Shown here in pieces: positions 25,356-33,685 of a DNA stretch of 60,091 nt; within the stretch, counting starts at the first letter, position 1; each line of letters opens with the position of its first letter. The notes under the pieces were generated by a model. It ran no database searches, was not told where the DNA came from, and worked only from the letters and a program-made list of their open reading frames with translations. This DNA comes from Selenomonadales bacterium UBA7018. Lineage in GTDB: Bacteria; Bacillota; Negativicutes; Selenomonadales; Selenomonadaceae. Made by a program: the position numbers and the translations under genes. The stretch lies in assembly GCA_002448305.1 (NCBI GenBank), contig DJWY01000028.1:1-60091 (forward strand), written 5' to 3'.

Positions 25356-26393
25356 TTAAGGATAAATCGGAACGACATCAAGGGCAATGCCTTCGTAGAA
25401 GCCCGCCGCAATGTTGAAATTCTGAACGGCTTGCCCCGCCGCGCCCTTAACAAGATTGTCGATAGCGGAAAGAATTATAACACGCCTTGTGCGTTCGTCA
25501 ATGTGCCAGCCAATGTCGCAGTAATTCGAGCTACGCACAAATTTAGTTTCGGGATAAGCTCCGCGCCCTAAAAGCCGGATAAATTTTTCCGCGCCGTACA
25601 TTTTCTGGAAGGCGGCGTCAATCATATCGTCGGAAACATTTTCCTTGATAGTGGCGTAACACGTCGCCAAAATTCCACGCGACATAGGTACTAAATGCGG
25701 CGTGAAGTTTATTATAGTTTCTTCGCCGCTCAAATCTTTTAAAGCCTGTTCAATTTCGGGCGTGTGCCTGTGGTGCGCGACGTTATAAGCTTTGAAGTTG
25801 TCGTAAAGTTCGGGGAAGTGGTTGCCGAGCTTAAGCCCTCTGCCCGCTCCAGAAACTCCGCTTGCCGCGTCGACGATTATTGAGTTGGCGTCGATAAGAT
25901 GATGTTTAACGAGCGGCGCGAGCGCAAGAATTGAAGCGGTAGTGAAGCAACCAGCATTGCCGATAATTTTTGCTTCGCGAATTTCATTGCGATAAATTTC
26001 GGCAAGCCCGTAAACCCTTTTGGCGTCCTTGTGCTTGTGCGGGACGTTGTACCACGCCTCATAAATAGCGGTGTCACTGAAACGATAATCCGCGCCTAAA
26101 TCGATAATTCGGACGGGAAATTTTTCGAGCTTTAATCCGACGTCCATAGCGTGACCATGTGGCAGGGCGATAAAAATAAAATCGCTGTCCTTGCCAATGT
26201 CTTCAATTTCGGCAAGCGATTCGAGCATTAAATCGCAAATGCCGCGCAGGTGCGGATACAGTTCGGAAATTTTTTTCCCCGTGTGACTTTCTGAAGTTAT
26301 ATGGGCGAGTTGAGCTTGCGGGTGGCGAATCAGAATTGAAAGCAATTCTGCGCCCGCGTAGCCCGTCGCGCCTATTACACTTACTTTGACCAA
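25356..26393 (-). CDS. argC: N-acetyl-gamma-glutamyl-phosphate reductase
   Basis: ArgC is 345 residues and reduces N-acetylglutamyl phosphate with NADPH in arginine synthesis. The Rossmann motif GATGYAGAELL is at residues 8-18, the catalytic Cys is in GNAGCFTTA (about residue 149), and HRHTPEIEQ carries the catalytic His. The start is TTG, 11-12 bases after AGGAGG. A TATAAT element lies about 40 bases upstream, which probably drives argC-argJ. Confidence 0.95.
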   Translation of the reverse strand: MVKVSVIGATGYAGAELLSILIRHPQAQLAHITSESHTGKKISELYPHLRGICDLMLESLAEIEDIGKDSDFIFIALPHGHAMDVGLKLEKFPVRIIDLGADYRFSDTAIYEAWYNVPHKHKDAKRVYGLAEIYRNEIREAKIIGNAGCFTTASILALAPLVKHHLIDANSIIVDAASGVSGAGRGLKLGNHFPELYDNFKAYNVAHHRHTPEIEQALKDLSGEETIINFTPHLVPMSRGILATCYATIKENVSDDMIDAAFQKMYGAEKFIRLLGRGAYPETKFVRSSNYCDIGWHIDERTRRVIILSAIDNLVKGAAGQAVQNFNIAAGFYEGIALDVVPIYP

Positions 26394-26433
26394 AATATTT
26401 TAAGCCTCCTAAAAATTTTTCCCGCCAATTATA

Positions 26434-26691
26434 TCACATATTAAAAAATCTGAACCATTCGGCAAGAATTCTATCTTGATTAGCCAAAATATACGATTCG
26501 ATTTTGCGCAAGTCTTTAGTGGGAATTTGTCCGTTGTTGTGCGCCAATTCCACGCCGTCACGCTTTACCCAAAATTTTGTCGCGCCCGCAGTTTGTCTAC
26601 CTTTTGAAACGTGGACGTGCGGCGGCTCGTCCTGTTCGTTCGCCCAGAAATAAATCGCGTATCCTAGAAAATCTTGTAAGACTTTAGGCAT
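26434..26691 (-). CDS. DUF4160 protein
   Basis: This 85-residue protein matches DUF4160. GYAIYFWANEQDEPPHVHV near the N-terminus is the family signature, with a conserved HVHV pair. ILAEWFRFF closes it. DUF4160 genes commonly sit beside a second small gene, as here, where the upstream frame overlaps it by 8 bases. Function is unknown. A link to toxin-antitoxin pairs has been suggested from such gene pairing only. Confidence 0.7.
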   Translation of the reverse strand: MPKVLQDFLGYAIYFWANEQDEPPHVHVSKGRQTAGATKFWVKRDGVELAHNNGQIPTKDLRKIESYILANQDRILAEWFRFFNM

Positions 26692-26953
26692 TTAAGCCAC
26701 CGCCCTTTTGAGCGAATTCCCAAATCAAAAATGCGTTGTTCCGCATGTACTCGCGCAGTCTGAAAAGTTCGTCTTCCGAAAAGCCAAATGCCTTTTGAAA
26801 ATTGTAGTGCGGAATTCTGCCGTCAGCGAAGTCAAAGCCATTTTGATTATTCGGGCGTTCAAAGTGGACGCGCACGCATGGCATAGAATATTCGTCGGTC
26901 TCAAGTGCGCTATGCGTCGTAACAATATTGTCAAACGTTGCGTAGTAATACAT
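26684..26953 (-). CDS. Small hypothetical protein paired with DUF4160
   Basis: This protein of about 89 residues is not securely assigned. It starts MYYYATFDNIV, has a central FERPNNQNGFDFADG stretch and an alpha-helical C-terminal half (SEDELFRLREYMRNN). The ATG at 26953 follows AGGAGGAG, whereas the longer frame to 26992 runs into cbiT. It overlaps the DUF4160 gene by 8 bases, which shows co-translation. The position matches the partner (often DUF2442-like) of DUF4160, but the sequence does not clearly fit that family. Confidence 0.6.
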   Translation of the reverse strand: MYYYATFDNIVTTHSALETDEYSMPCVRVHFERPNNQNGFDFADGRIPHYNFQKAFGFSEDELFRLREYMRNNAFLIWEFAQKGGGLNA

Positions 26954-26964
26954 TTTCTCTCCTC

Positions 26965-27525
26965 CTAAAGTTTTTCGCCGGTGATAATCCATACGGGATT
27001 TAAAACTTGATTCATATCGTGGGCGCGAATTTTTTTCAGGCGCGTTATTTGCACTTGGAACGCATCGTATTTTATGTGATGTCCTCTAAAATATGCTAGC
27101 GCAGTTGCCGCCGTTTGAATCGTGATTGCGTTTATGACAATGTGCCCGCCGCTTTTAAGTTTCGCGTAAAGTATGTCAAGAATTTTTTCGAGCTTGCCGC
27201 CGCTCCCGCCGATAATCGCCGCGTCAATTTCAGGCAAAATTTCTAAACCTTTGGGAGCCTCCGCGCAGATAATTTCCACGTTATCGACTGAAAATTTTTC
27301 GACGTTGCGCTTTATCAGTTCGATAGCATCAGGCTTTCTTTCGACGGCAAAAATTTTCCCATTCGGCGCAAGGAGTGCCGCCTCAATCGAAATTGAACCC
27401 GTCCCCGCGCCCACGTCCACGACAACTGAATCAGATTTAATCTGCGCCTTCGCCAAAGTCAAAATCCTAATCTCCTGCTTAGTCATCGGTACATCGCCGC
27501 GAATAAATTTTTCGTCCTCAATCAC
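26965..27525 (-). CDS. cbiT: Precorrin-8W/cobalt-precorrin decarboxylase CbiT
   Basis: CbiT is 186 residues, a SAM-dependent methyltransferase that methylates C15 and decarboxylates a corrin precursor in cobalamin synthesis. The opening IRGDVPMTKQEIR is diagnostic of CbiT. The SAM-binding VVDVGAGTGSISIEAAL (about residues 35-51) and IGGSGGKLEKIL follow. The start is GTG after GGGGGCG. No other cobalamin gene is in the window, so it is separated from its pathway. Confidence 0.88.
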   Translation of the reverse strand: MIEDEKFIRGDVPMTKQEIRILTLAKAQIKSDSVVVDVGAGTGSISIEAALLAPNGKIFAVERKPDAIELIKRNVEKFSVDNVEIICAEAPKGLEILPEIDAAIIGGSGGKLEKILDILYAKLKSGGHIVINAITIQTAATALAYFRGHHIKYDAFQVQITRLKKIRAHDMNQVLNPVWIITGEKL

Positions 27526-27536
27526 GCAATCGCCCC

Positions 27537-28631
27537 CTAAAGTTTTATCACTATGTTAAATCGCTTGAAAAGTTCGGCTATCGGGAACCATAGCAAACAC
27601 CATAACGCGCAGAATAATGTTGCGCCAATTTCCGTCGAAATAAATCCCGCCGTCGTGTGCTGATACAGCCAGAAATAAATTCCGCTGTTCATAATCAGAA
27701 ATGTTAGTACGAAATTGTTCGCGAAGAAGAAAAATAGCGGATTTCTGCCGAGCGTGTCGAAGGGTTGCGCAAAATTTTTTGCCCGCGCAGAGACCGCAAA
27801 AATTTTCGTGAGTAACGCGAGCACTAGGAAATTGCCGCCCGCATTTATCAGCGCAAAAGGCGTCGTCCATAATTTTTTTGAGATAATGTCAAAGTTGCTC
27901 CATAAGCCGCCCGCGATTAACAGCGCAATTCCTAGTCCGACCATTAGAAAAATTTTGTCGCGCAACGTAGCATTGTCGATTAAAATTCTCCCAGCTAAAT
28001 AGCCGAATAATACTGACGCCGTGCCCGCAATCGAGCCGTAAAGCCCTTCAGGGTCGTGCGTGGGCGTGTAAATATGATTCGCGCCGGGAAAAATATAATC
28101 AACTGCGCGGCTGATATTGTGCGCTTCGCTGAAAGGATTATCCGGCGCGTAAACGTGATAGCCCAAAGACGACAGCGACAAAATCACAATCGCCGCGATA
28201 AATATTCCAATGTCGTTTTTTATCGCCCGCACAATGAAAATTCCCAGCGCGTAAGTCACTGCGAGCCGCTGAAGTACTCCGAAAAGTCGCCCGTGCAAAA
28301 TTGCCGCGTCGAAAAAATTTCCTAAGGTGAAGTCCGCGACGAACAGAAAATTTATTATCGCCGGCAGGAAGTTCAAAAATAATCCGACCGCGAACATTAA
28401 CGCCGTCCGCTTTAAAATTCGTCTTGTTGTGAACGGGCGTTTTGACATAGAAATTGCCGCGCCCGCACCCATTGCGAAGGCGAACATTGGAAAAGCAATG
28501 TCGGGAACGGTTAGCCCTGCCCAATCAGCGTGTTGAAGTACGGAATAAATTTCATCGGGTGGCGCGTCCAAGAACAGCATAATTGTTATCGCGATACTTC
28601 GCAGAACGTCCAATGAATAAATTCGTTTCGA
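27537..28631 (-). CDS. HGSNAT-like membrane acyltransferase (COG4299)
   Basis: This polytopic membrane protein of about 364 residues has around 10 hydrophobic segments. The opening RIYSLDVLRSIAITIMLFLD, then FPMFAFAMGAGAAIS and GRNPLFFFFANN near the C-terminus, match the heparan-alpha-glucosaminide N-acetyltransferase-like family. Such proteins move acetyl groups across the membrane to glycans. In bacteria a role in modifying wall or surface sugars is assumed. The start at 28631 follows GGAGG. It precedes cbiT by 11 bases on the same strand. Confidence 0.75.
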   Translation of the reverse strand, partial: SKRIYSLDVLRSIAITIMLFLDAPPDEIYSVLQHADWAGLTVPDIAFPMFAFAMGAGAAISMSKRPFTTRRILKRTALMFAVGLFLNFLPAIINFLFVADFTLGNFFDAAILHGRLFGVLQRLAVTYALGIFIVRAIKNDIGIFIAAIVILSLSSLGYHVYAPDNPFSEAHNISRAVDYIFPGANHIYTPTHDPEGLYGSIAGTASVLFGYLAGRILIDNATLRDKIFLMVGLGIALLIAGGLWSNFDIISKKLWTTPFALINAGGNFLVLALLTKIFAVSARAKNFAQPFDTLGRNPLFFFFANNFVLTFLIMNSGIYFWLYQHTTAGFISTEIGATLFCALWCLLWFPIAELFKRFNIVIKL

Positions 28632-28710
28632 CATAAAATTTCCTCCAAAATCTTCTGCGATAAATTTTACCACAGCCCGCAAGAAAAATCTGCCTGCCGA
28701 TTTTATAAAT

Positions 28711-28741
28711 AAAAAAAACCCGCCACTTTCGACGGGATTTT
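28711..28741 (-). terminator. Terminator after the sigma-factor pair
   Basis: On the minus strand CCCGTC pairs with GGCGGG around GAAAGT and is followed by eight T. It lies just past the 62-residue small protein gene. Confidence 0.75.
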
Positions 28742-28744
28742 TAA

Positions 28745-28933
28745 TTAGAAGTTTTTCTTGTCGTTAATATTTCTTAAGGCATCATTGCCTGCCGCCGCAA
28801 CCTCGTCCAGTTCTTCAAGCGACATCTCCTCATTGATTGCCCTGCGGCGAAGTTTCAATCTGAGTAAGAGACTGTCCTTTATTTTGCTGAACTGCGAGAA
28901 GTCAACCTGTCCTAATCTTTCTTCTATCATCAT
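28745..28933 (-). CDS. Small acidic-motif protein beside ECF sigma factor
   Basis: This 62-residue protein is not a recognised family member. It has an amphipathic, basic middle (KIKDSLLLRLKLRRR) followed by MSLEELDEVAAAGN, which resembles the ELxxVxGG end of double-glycine leader peptides, and then a short polar tail NDALRNINDKKNF. It could be a partner of the sigma factor encoded 55 bases upstream, or a peptide precursor. The ATG at 28933 has AGGAGTG six bases upstream. The GTG at 28942 is inside that site. A terminator follows. Confidence 0.6.
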   Translation of the reverse strand: MMIEERLGQVDFSQFSKIKDSLLLRLKLRRRAINEEMSLEELDEVAAAGNDALRNINDKKNF

Positions 28934-28988
28934 TTCAATCACTCCTTAATTTATTTCTTGCCTCTTATACGTTTGAAAATCGATTTTG

Positions 28989-29537
28989 TTACATGTCAGT
29001 CAGAATTTTTTTAAGCTTGGCAAGAGTGCGGTGGAGTGTCGTGCGGACGTTGGCTTCACTCATCATCAAAATTTCGGCGATTGAGCGCGTATCCATATCC
29101 GAAAAATATCTAAGCTCGACAATTCGCCGCTCGCGTTCGTTCAGCTTATCCAATGCGGCAAAAAGTTCGCGGTGTCCTTCCTTCTCCAAAGCTTGCGCTT
29201 CCGGCTCTTGATATTCGGGCGCGGCGGGGTCGAAGAAATCTTCCCACTCTGTTTCCTGATTTTTTTCTACATGGCGTGCGTGGTCGATTATTGAATTTGT
29301 TGCGATACGGAAAAGCCACGTCGAGAATGCCGCTTGCGTCGGATTATATCGCTCCAAATTTTCGTTCATCTTCACGAAGGTTATACTTGTTATGTCGTCG
29401 GCGTCGGCAGAATTTTTTACCCGCGTATAAACGAAATTATAAACTCGCGGGAAAAAGTGTTCGTAAAGTTCCTCGAATGCCTCTTCATCAGTGGTCGCTC
29501 GTTGCGCCAACATGTTGTAATAGTTAATGTCCTGCAT
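28989..29537 (-). CDS. ECF-type RNA polymerase sigma factor
   Basis: This 182-residue sigma-70-family factor has region 2 at about residues 18-90 (YNFVYTRVKNSADADDITSITFV, quoted in parts) and region 4 at about 125-180 (LDKLNERERRIVELRYFSDM followed by the helix-turn-helix TRSIAEILMMSEANVRTTL). There is no recognisable zinc-binding anti-sigma gene next to it. The small gene downstream may take that place. AAGGAG precedes the ATG. Heptamer repeat copy C lies directly upstream. Confidence 0.88.
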   Translation of the reverse strand: MQDINYYNMLAQRATTDEEAFEELYEHFFPRVYNFVYTRVKNSADADDITSITFVKMNENLERYNPTQAAFSTWLFRIATNSIIDHARHVEKNQETEWEDFFDPAAPEYQEPEAQALEKEGHRELFAALDKLNERERRIVELRYFSDMDTRSIAEILMMSEANVRTTLHRTLAKLKKILTDM

Positions 29538-29549
29538 AAAAACTCCTTG

Positions 29550-29634
29550 ATTAGGGATTAGGATTCAGGAACTAGGAACTAGTTGAAAATTTCTAGTCCC
29601 TAATTCCTAATTCCTAATTCCTAACTCCTAATTC
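29550..29634. repeat. Heptamer repeat hairpin, copy C
   Basis: Twelve period-7 units form two complementary arms: ttaggga, ttaggat, tcaggaa, ctaggaa on the left, and ctagtcc and several ctaattc on the right, around ttgaaaattt. The right end runs into glgB. The last Asn codon and the TAG stop of glgB (29628-29633) are part of a repeat unit. Confidence 0.85.
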
Positions 29635-31640
29635 TTCCAAAGTACAACGCCAGTACGCGCCGGAATGTAAAGCTTGAGCCAGTCTTTGTCCTGCCTGTCG
29701 TAAACTGGGTCGTAATTAGTGTAGTGCGGAACTGTATCGTCCGTCAAGCCGAAGCCGCCAAAAGCTTTATCGTCCGTGTTGAGCATAACGTCGTAATCGC
29801 CCTTCGGAACCAAAAAGCCATAGTCAACGAAAGATTTAGTCGGCGAAAAATTGAACACGAACAGCAAACGCCCGCGCATATAAGCAAGCACTTGGTCGGC
29901 GTCGTCGTGCCAAATTTCGCGAACGGGCAAATTTGCAAAGTCCGGTTCAGCCTTGATAACTGCAATCATTGCCCTATCAAAGTCGCCCAACTCATGATAG
30001 CAAAGCGATTTATCGTCCGCCAAATGCCATTGACGTTTAGCATATTTATGGCTCCAGCCGTTGCCCTCACGCGGGAAATCAATCCATTCGGGGTGCCCAA
30101 ACTCGTTGCCCATAAAGTTCAGATAGCCGCCGTTCATAGTCGAGAGCGTCACGAGCCGAATCATTTTGTGCAACGCAATGCCGCGATTAGCAATGTCATT
30201 TTCGTCGCCCTTCTTGAAGTGCCAATACATATCGGCATCAATCAGCCGGAAAATAATTGTCTTATCGCCAACCAACGCTTGGTCGTGGCTTTCGGCGTAG
30301 GAAATTGTTTTTTCATCTGCGCGGCGGTTTGTCATTTCCCAGAAAATACTAGACGGTTTCCAATCCTCGTCGCGCTGTTCCTTAATCATCTTAATCCAAT
30401 AATCCGGGACGTTCATAGCAAGGCGATAGTTAAAGCCAAAGCCGCCGTCCTCAAATTTGCTGGCGAGTCCGGGCATGCCGCTAACGTCCTCTGCAATCGT
30501 GACGGCGTCGGGCTTGACTTCGTGAATCATTTTATTCGCCAACATGAGATAGCAAATCGCGTTGTCGTCTTGGTGCCCGTTGAAATAATCGCCGTAGCCC
30601 ATGAACGCTTCGCCCAATCCGTGACTGTAATACAGCATGGAAGTTATCCCGTCAAAGCGGAACCCGTCGAAGTGGTATTCTTCCAACCAATATTTGCAGT
30701 TGCTAAGCAGGAAATGCAAAACGTCATCTTTGCCGTAATCAAAGCACAGACTATCCCACGCGGGGTGCTCGTGGCGGTCGCCTTCGTAGAAAAATTGGTT
30801 CGGGTCGCCCGCGAGATTGCCTAAGCCTTCGACTTCATTTTTGACGGCGTGACTGTGCACAATGTCCATTATAACGCCAATGCCCATTTGATGCGCCGCG
30901 TCAATCATGTCCTTCAATTCGTCGGGCGTACCGCAACGGCTACTCGGCGCGAAAAAGCTACTTACATGATAACCGAAACTGCCGTAGTAAGGGTGCTCCT
31001 GAATCGCCATAACTTGAATTGCGTTGTAGCCCGCTTGCTTGACACGCGGCAGAATATTTTCCTTAAACTCGGTATAAGTGCCGACTTTTTCGGCGTCCTG
31101 CGCCATGCCAACATGACATTCGTAAATCAAAAGCGGATTAGTATCAATCTTGAAACCTTCGTCGTGCCACTCGTGCGGATTTTCGGGATTCCAAACTTGC
31201 GCGGAGAAAATTTTAGTCTGGTCGTCCTGCACGACGCGCTGACACCACGCCGGAATTCTTTCGCCCTCGCCGTTTTCCCAATGCACTTTCATTTTATAAA
31301 GGTCGCCGTGTTTGAGCTGATTCTCCGAAAGTTTCAGCTCCCAGTTGCCGCCGATAAGTCGTTCGCAACGATATGCTTCGTCCTCTTGCCAGTTATTGAA
31401 GTCGCCGATTAAATAAATTTTGGTGGCATTCGGTGCCCATTCGCGGAAAACCCAGCCATAGCCGGTCTTATGCAAGCCGAAATACAAATGCCCTGTCGCG
31501 AAATCGGAAAGGGTGCGCTTGCCGTCCTGCGTGAGTTGGGAAATTTTCCAGAGCGCGTGTTCGTGACGCCCGCGAATTGCTTCCTCGTAAGGTTCGAGCC
31601 AGCCGTCCTTCGCCACCAGCCCAATATGTTCTTTTGCCAT
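29628..31640 (-). CDS. glgB: 1,4-alpha-glucan branching enzyme
   Basis: This 670-residue GH13 enzyme makes alpha-1,6 branches in glycogen. An N-terminal CBM48 domain (about 40-170, FREWAPNATKIYLIGDFNNW) precedes the catalytic barrel. The nucleophile Asp is in GFRFDGITSM (about 330), the acid Glu in TIAEDVSGMP (about 383), and the transition-state Asp in AESHDQALVGDK. The DGxTSM form and overall layout resemble the eukaryotic/Bacteroides-type subfamily rather than E. coli GlgB. No other glycogen genes are adjacent. AGGAGG lies upstream, and TTTACT-N17-TAAAAT (31711-31683) is a plausible promoter. The C-terminus ends inside a heptamer repeat. Confidence 0.93.
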   Translation of the reverse strand: MAKEHIGLVAKDGWLEPYEEAIRGRHEHALWKISQLTQDGKRTLSDFATGHLYFGLHKTGYGWVFREWAPNATKIYLIGDFNNWQEDEAYRCERLIGGNWELKLSENQLKHGDLYKMKVHWENGEGERIPAWCQRVVQDDQTKIFSAQVWNPENPHEWHDEGFKIDTNPLLIYECHVGMAQDAEKVGTYTEFKENILPRVKQAGYNAIQVMAIQEHPYYGSFGYHVSSFFAPSSRCGTPDELKDMIDAAHQMGIGVIMDIVHSHAVKNEVEGLGNLAGDPNQFFYEGDRHEHPAWDSLCFDYGKDDVLHFLLSNCKYWLEEYHFDGFRFDGITSMLYYSHGLGEAFMGYGDYFNGHQDDNAICYLMLANKMIHEVKPDAVTIAEDVSGMPGLASKFEDGGFGFNYRLAMNVPDYWIKMIKEQRDEDWKPSSIFWEMTNRRADEKTISYAESHDQALVGDKTIIFRLIDADMYWHFKKGDENDIANRGIALHKMIRLVTLSTMNGGYLNFMGNEFGHPEWIDFPREGNGWSHKYAKRQWHLADDKSLCYHELGDFDRAMIAVIKAEPDFANLPVREIWHDDADQVLAYMRGRLLFVFNFSPTKSFVDYGFLVPKGDYDVMLNTDDKAFGGFGLTDDTVPHYTNYDPVYDRQDKDWLKLYIPARTGVVLWKN

Positions 31641-31682
31641 AAGATTGCCTCCTTTGATATGTTTTCAGAATCTTCCGTGCAG

Positions 31683-31711
31683 ATTTTAACAAAACTTTTT
31701 TTCCAAGTAAA
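31683..31711 (-). promoter_or_regulatory. Probable glgB promoter
   Basis: On the minus strand TTTACT (31711-31706), 17 bases and TAAAAT (31688-31683) lie about 45 bases before the glgB start. Confidence 0.5.
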
Positions 31712-31820
31712 GGATTTTCATTATGCTTAAAGTAATCATGTAAAATTTTTTTTGTGGGTGGAAGTTTTATGTTTGAGCTTAAAGATGAATGATAGAATCC
31801 GTCAAAAAATTTCTAAACAA

Positions 31821-31851
31821 AAAATCCCTCCGCGTCAATCGAAGGAATTTT
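31821..31851 (-). terminator. Terminator of the aro operon
   Basis: On the minus strand TCCTTC (31846-31841) pairs with GAGGGA (31830-31825) and is followed by TTTTTTG. It lies just after the broken DUF362-like gene and ends the aroC-led transcription unit. Confidence 0.65.
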
Positions 31852-31857
31852 ATCATT

Positions 31858-32209
31858 TCAACAAGAAAACGCTTTTAAATCCTTCCATAAATCCCCGACG
31901 GCAAAATTTTTGTACAGCTTTCCGGCTTTAAAGAAATTCTCAATCTTATTGCCATTTTCGTAAATGATTAAATTCTCTAAAGTCACATCGTCAAAATTTT
32001 TATCCAAAAAATATTTCAGATATTTTACCTTGAGCGGTTTAAGACCCATATACCTTGTCGCGACGTCGCCAGGCTTTATAAGACCGACGACGACTAAAGT
32101 TTTTTTCTTCAGCTAGCAAGCCGAAAAAGTTTTGAAAAGTTGCGCCGAGAATTTCTTTGACGTTTTCAAGGCGATAATTATCCGCGTGAGATATGATAAC
32201 TTTATTCAT
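31858..32209 (-). pseudogene. Frameshifted, truncated DUF362-like gene
   Basis: ATG at 32209 overlaps the 3' end of the asparagine-synthetase-like gene by 8 bases. The frame reads MNKVIISHADNYRLENVKEI and on to a run of seven A (32106-32100). Skipping one A joins it to the second frame (TLVVVGLIKPGDVATRYMG..., ending at 31858). The joined product is about 115 residues. Its pattern, a PxD/PN-type loop then KYLKYFLDKNFDDVTLEN and FFKAGKLYKNF, recalls the first third of DUF362 proteins. The metal-binding remainder is missing. It is either a decayed gene or one expressed by slippage on the A7 run. Confidence 0.5.
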
Positions 32210-33248
32210 GATGATTTAATTCGTCAAATAAATTTAAAAATCTTTCCAGACACCAAAGCTGCCATTTCTGATTGCCCGTGAATTTTTTCATATCGAGATT
32301 TTTCTTAAATTCCGGGCGCGTCGGTCCCTTCCAATCAGCAAAATAAAAATCAACAGGGCGCGGCATTGGAACTTTATCGGGCACAGGGAAATTAGGATAT
32401 TTTTTGGCGAACAGTTCGCGAATTAAATATTTCGGCTCGCCATTTCGGACGCGGTGCAAGTCAAGCGGCTCAGCCATTTCCAAATTCGCATACGGGTCGA
32501 AATAATCAATCTGCGCGGTCTCGAAAGCATTCAGATACGAACTTGAACTTTCAATGGAAAAAACATTGTCCATAAATTGCAGGAAATTAATTTTGTCGCC
32601 TTGACGATAACGCTCAAAAAGATAGTTCATGTCAACGGGATTTTCCAAAGCGTCGGCAGGATTCAGGAAGGTGTAACGCTTAGCAAAATCTTCCAATTTC
32701 CAATTTTGCGCCAAAAGTTTATCCATGCCACCGAAAATTAAATCGCTACTCTCGCCGATAATCATGCAGCCGACGCCGTCAGCTTTAGCTTGCAACGCCG
32801 CCACAACAAGTTGAGGCTCAATCGAGTGAACCGGTGCGCATTTATTTTTTAAAACTGCGTCGATATGCGGCTCAATCGTCTGCCAATTTATGTCGACGTA
32901 ATGAAGTCTCAAGTCGTAAGTTTTGGCATAATACTCCGCCCGCGCAAGCTCCTCGCTCTGAAAATTTCCGTTTAAAAATCTGAACGTGTAAGCGTCGCAA
33001 CCGCTCATGTACGCCGCCAAAATTGCCGAATCCATACCGCCCGATAACATTATGCCGAGTTTCTTTCCGCGCAGGTTAGAAAAATTTTTCTCAATCGCCG
33101 CATCAATGTCGTCCGCAGAAGAAACTTTGACTTTGTCTTTAGCCGGCTCAATATTCCTGTGGTGAAGCCCCGCGAAAAAGTCCATGTCGTCGCGCTCAAT
33201 GTACCTGAACGCAAGATACGAACTCATGCAAAAATTTTTGTCAATCAT
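32202..33248 (-). CDS. Asparagine-synthetase-like amidotransferase, no glutaminase domain
   Basis: This 348-residue protein has the ATP-pyrophosphatase (PP-loop) domain of asparagine synthetase B. SGGMDSA is at residues 69-75, and GESSDLIFGGMDKLL carries the second conserved site. The N-terminal glutamine-hydrolysing domain is absent, so another ammonia source or a different nucleophile is likely. Relatives in surface polysaccharide clusters amidate sugar acids. It overlaps the upstream nucleotidyltransferase gene (ATGA) and the downstream DUF362-like frame, which shows tight coupling. The substrate is not known. Confidence 0.75.
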   Translation of the reverse strand: MIDKNFCMSSYLAFRYIERDDMDFFAGLHHRNIEPAKDKVKVSSADDIDAAIEKNFSNLRGKKLGIMLSGGMDSAILAAYMSGCDAYTFRFLNGNFQSEELARAEYYAKTYDLRLHYVDINWQTIEPHIDAVLKNKCAPVHSIEPQLVVAALQAKADGVGCMIIGESSDLIFGGMDKLLAQNWKLEDFAKRYTFLNPADALENPVDMNYLFERYRQGDKINFLQFMDNVFSIESSSSYLNAFETAQIDYFDPYANLEMAEPLDLHRVRNGEPKYLIRELFAKKYPNFPVPDKVPMPRPVDFYFADWKGPTRPEFKKNLDMKKFTGNQKWQLWCLERFLNLFDELNHHE

Positions 33249-33667
33249 GTTTTTTCCTCCCGAAGTGAAATTAGCGTTTGATTTATCAGCGTGGAGCTTG
33301 TGCCCTTCGTGTACGGGAAATAAACGATCTTAACGCCGACTTGTTTAAATTTTTCTTCCATTTCTTGCCAACGCTCAGATTTATACCAATCGTCGCCCAC
33401 GAAAAGTATATCGAATTTGAGTTTTTCCCACGCCGCAAATTTATCAATATCTTCTTGCGGAATTGCCGCGTCAACGTACCTGATAGAGCGGACAATTTCC
33501 AATCGCTCCTCAAAAGGAATGACAGAACGTTTATTTTTATACCTAACAAGCTCATCGACCGTCACGCCAACAATCAGCTTGTCGCAAAGCCCCTTCGCAT
33601 TTTTCAACAGGTTTAAATGCCCAATATGGAAAAGGTCATAAACACCAGTCGTATATCCGATAACCAA
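33245..33667 (-). CDS. TagD-like cytidylyl/adenylyltransferase
   Basis: This 140-residue protein is a full-length member of the glycerol-3-phosphate cytidylyltransferase family. It has GYTTGVYDLFHIGH with the HxGH nucleotide motif (residues 14-17), GDDWYKSERW, and the second motif TKGTSST near residue 122. It activates a small phosphorylated alcohol or similar group with CTP (or ATP). The start is TTG with GGAGG 6-7 bases upstream. It is coupled to the asparagine-synthetase-like gene, and the HAD phosphatase gene is 18 bases upstream. Confidence 0.85.
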   Translation of the reverse strand: MVIGYTTGVYDLFHIGHLNLLKNAKGLCDKLIVGVTVDELVRYKNKRSVIPFEERLEIVRSIRYVDAAIPQEDIDKFAAWEKLKFDILFVGDDWYKSERWQEMEEKFKQVGVKIVYFPYTKGTSSTLINQTLISLREEKT

Positions 33668-33685
33668 TTTAAAGCCTCCTCTTTG

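Noticed and set aside
29724..30824. 366-codon frame antisense to glgB
   Set aside because: It has no ribosome binding site and no domain pattern. It mirrors the codon bias of glgB, whose catalytic motifs are all intact on the other strand.
31770..31793. Tiny frame MFELKDE behind a GGGTGG site
   Set aside because: It has only seven codons, no conservation evidence and no following gene. It could be chance in an AT-rich gap.
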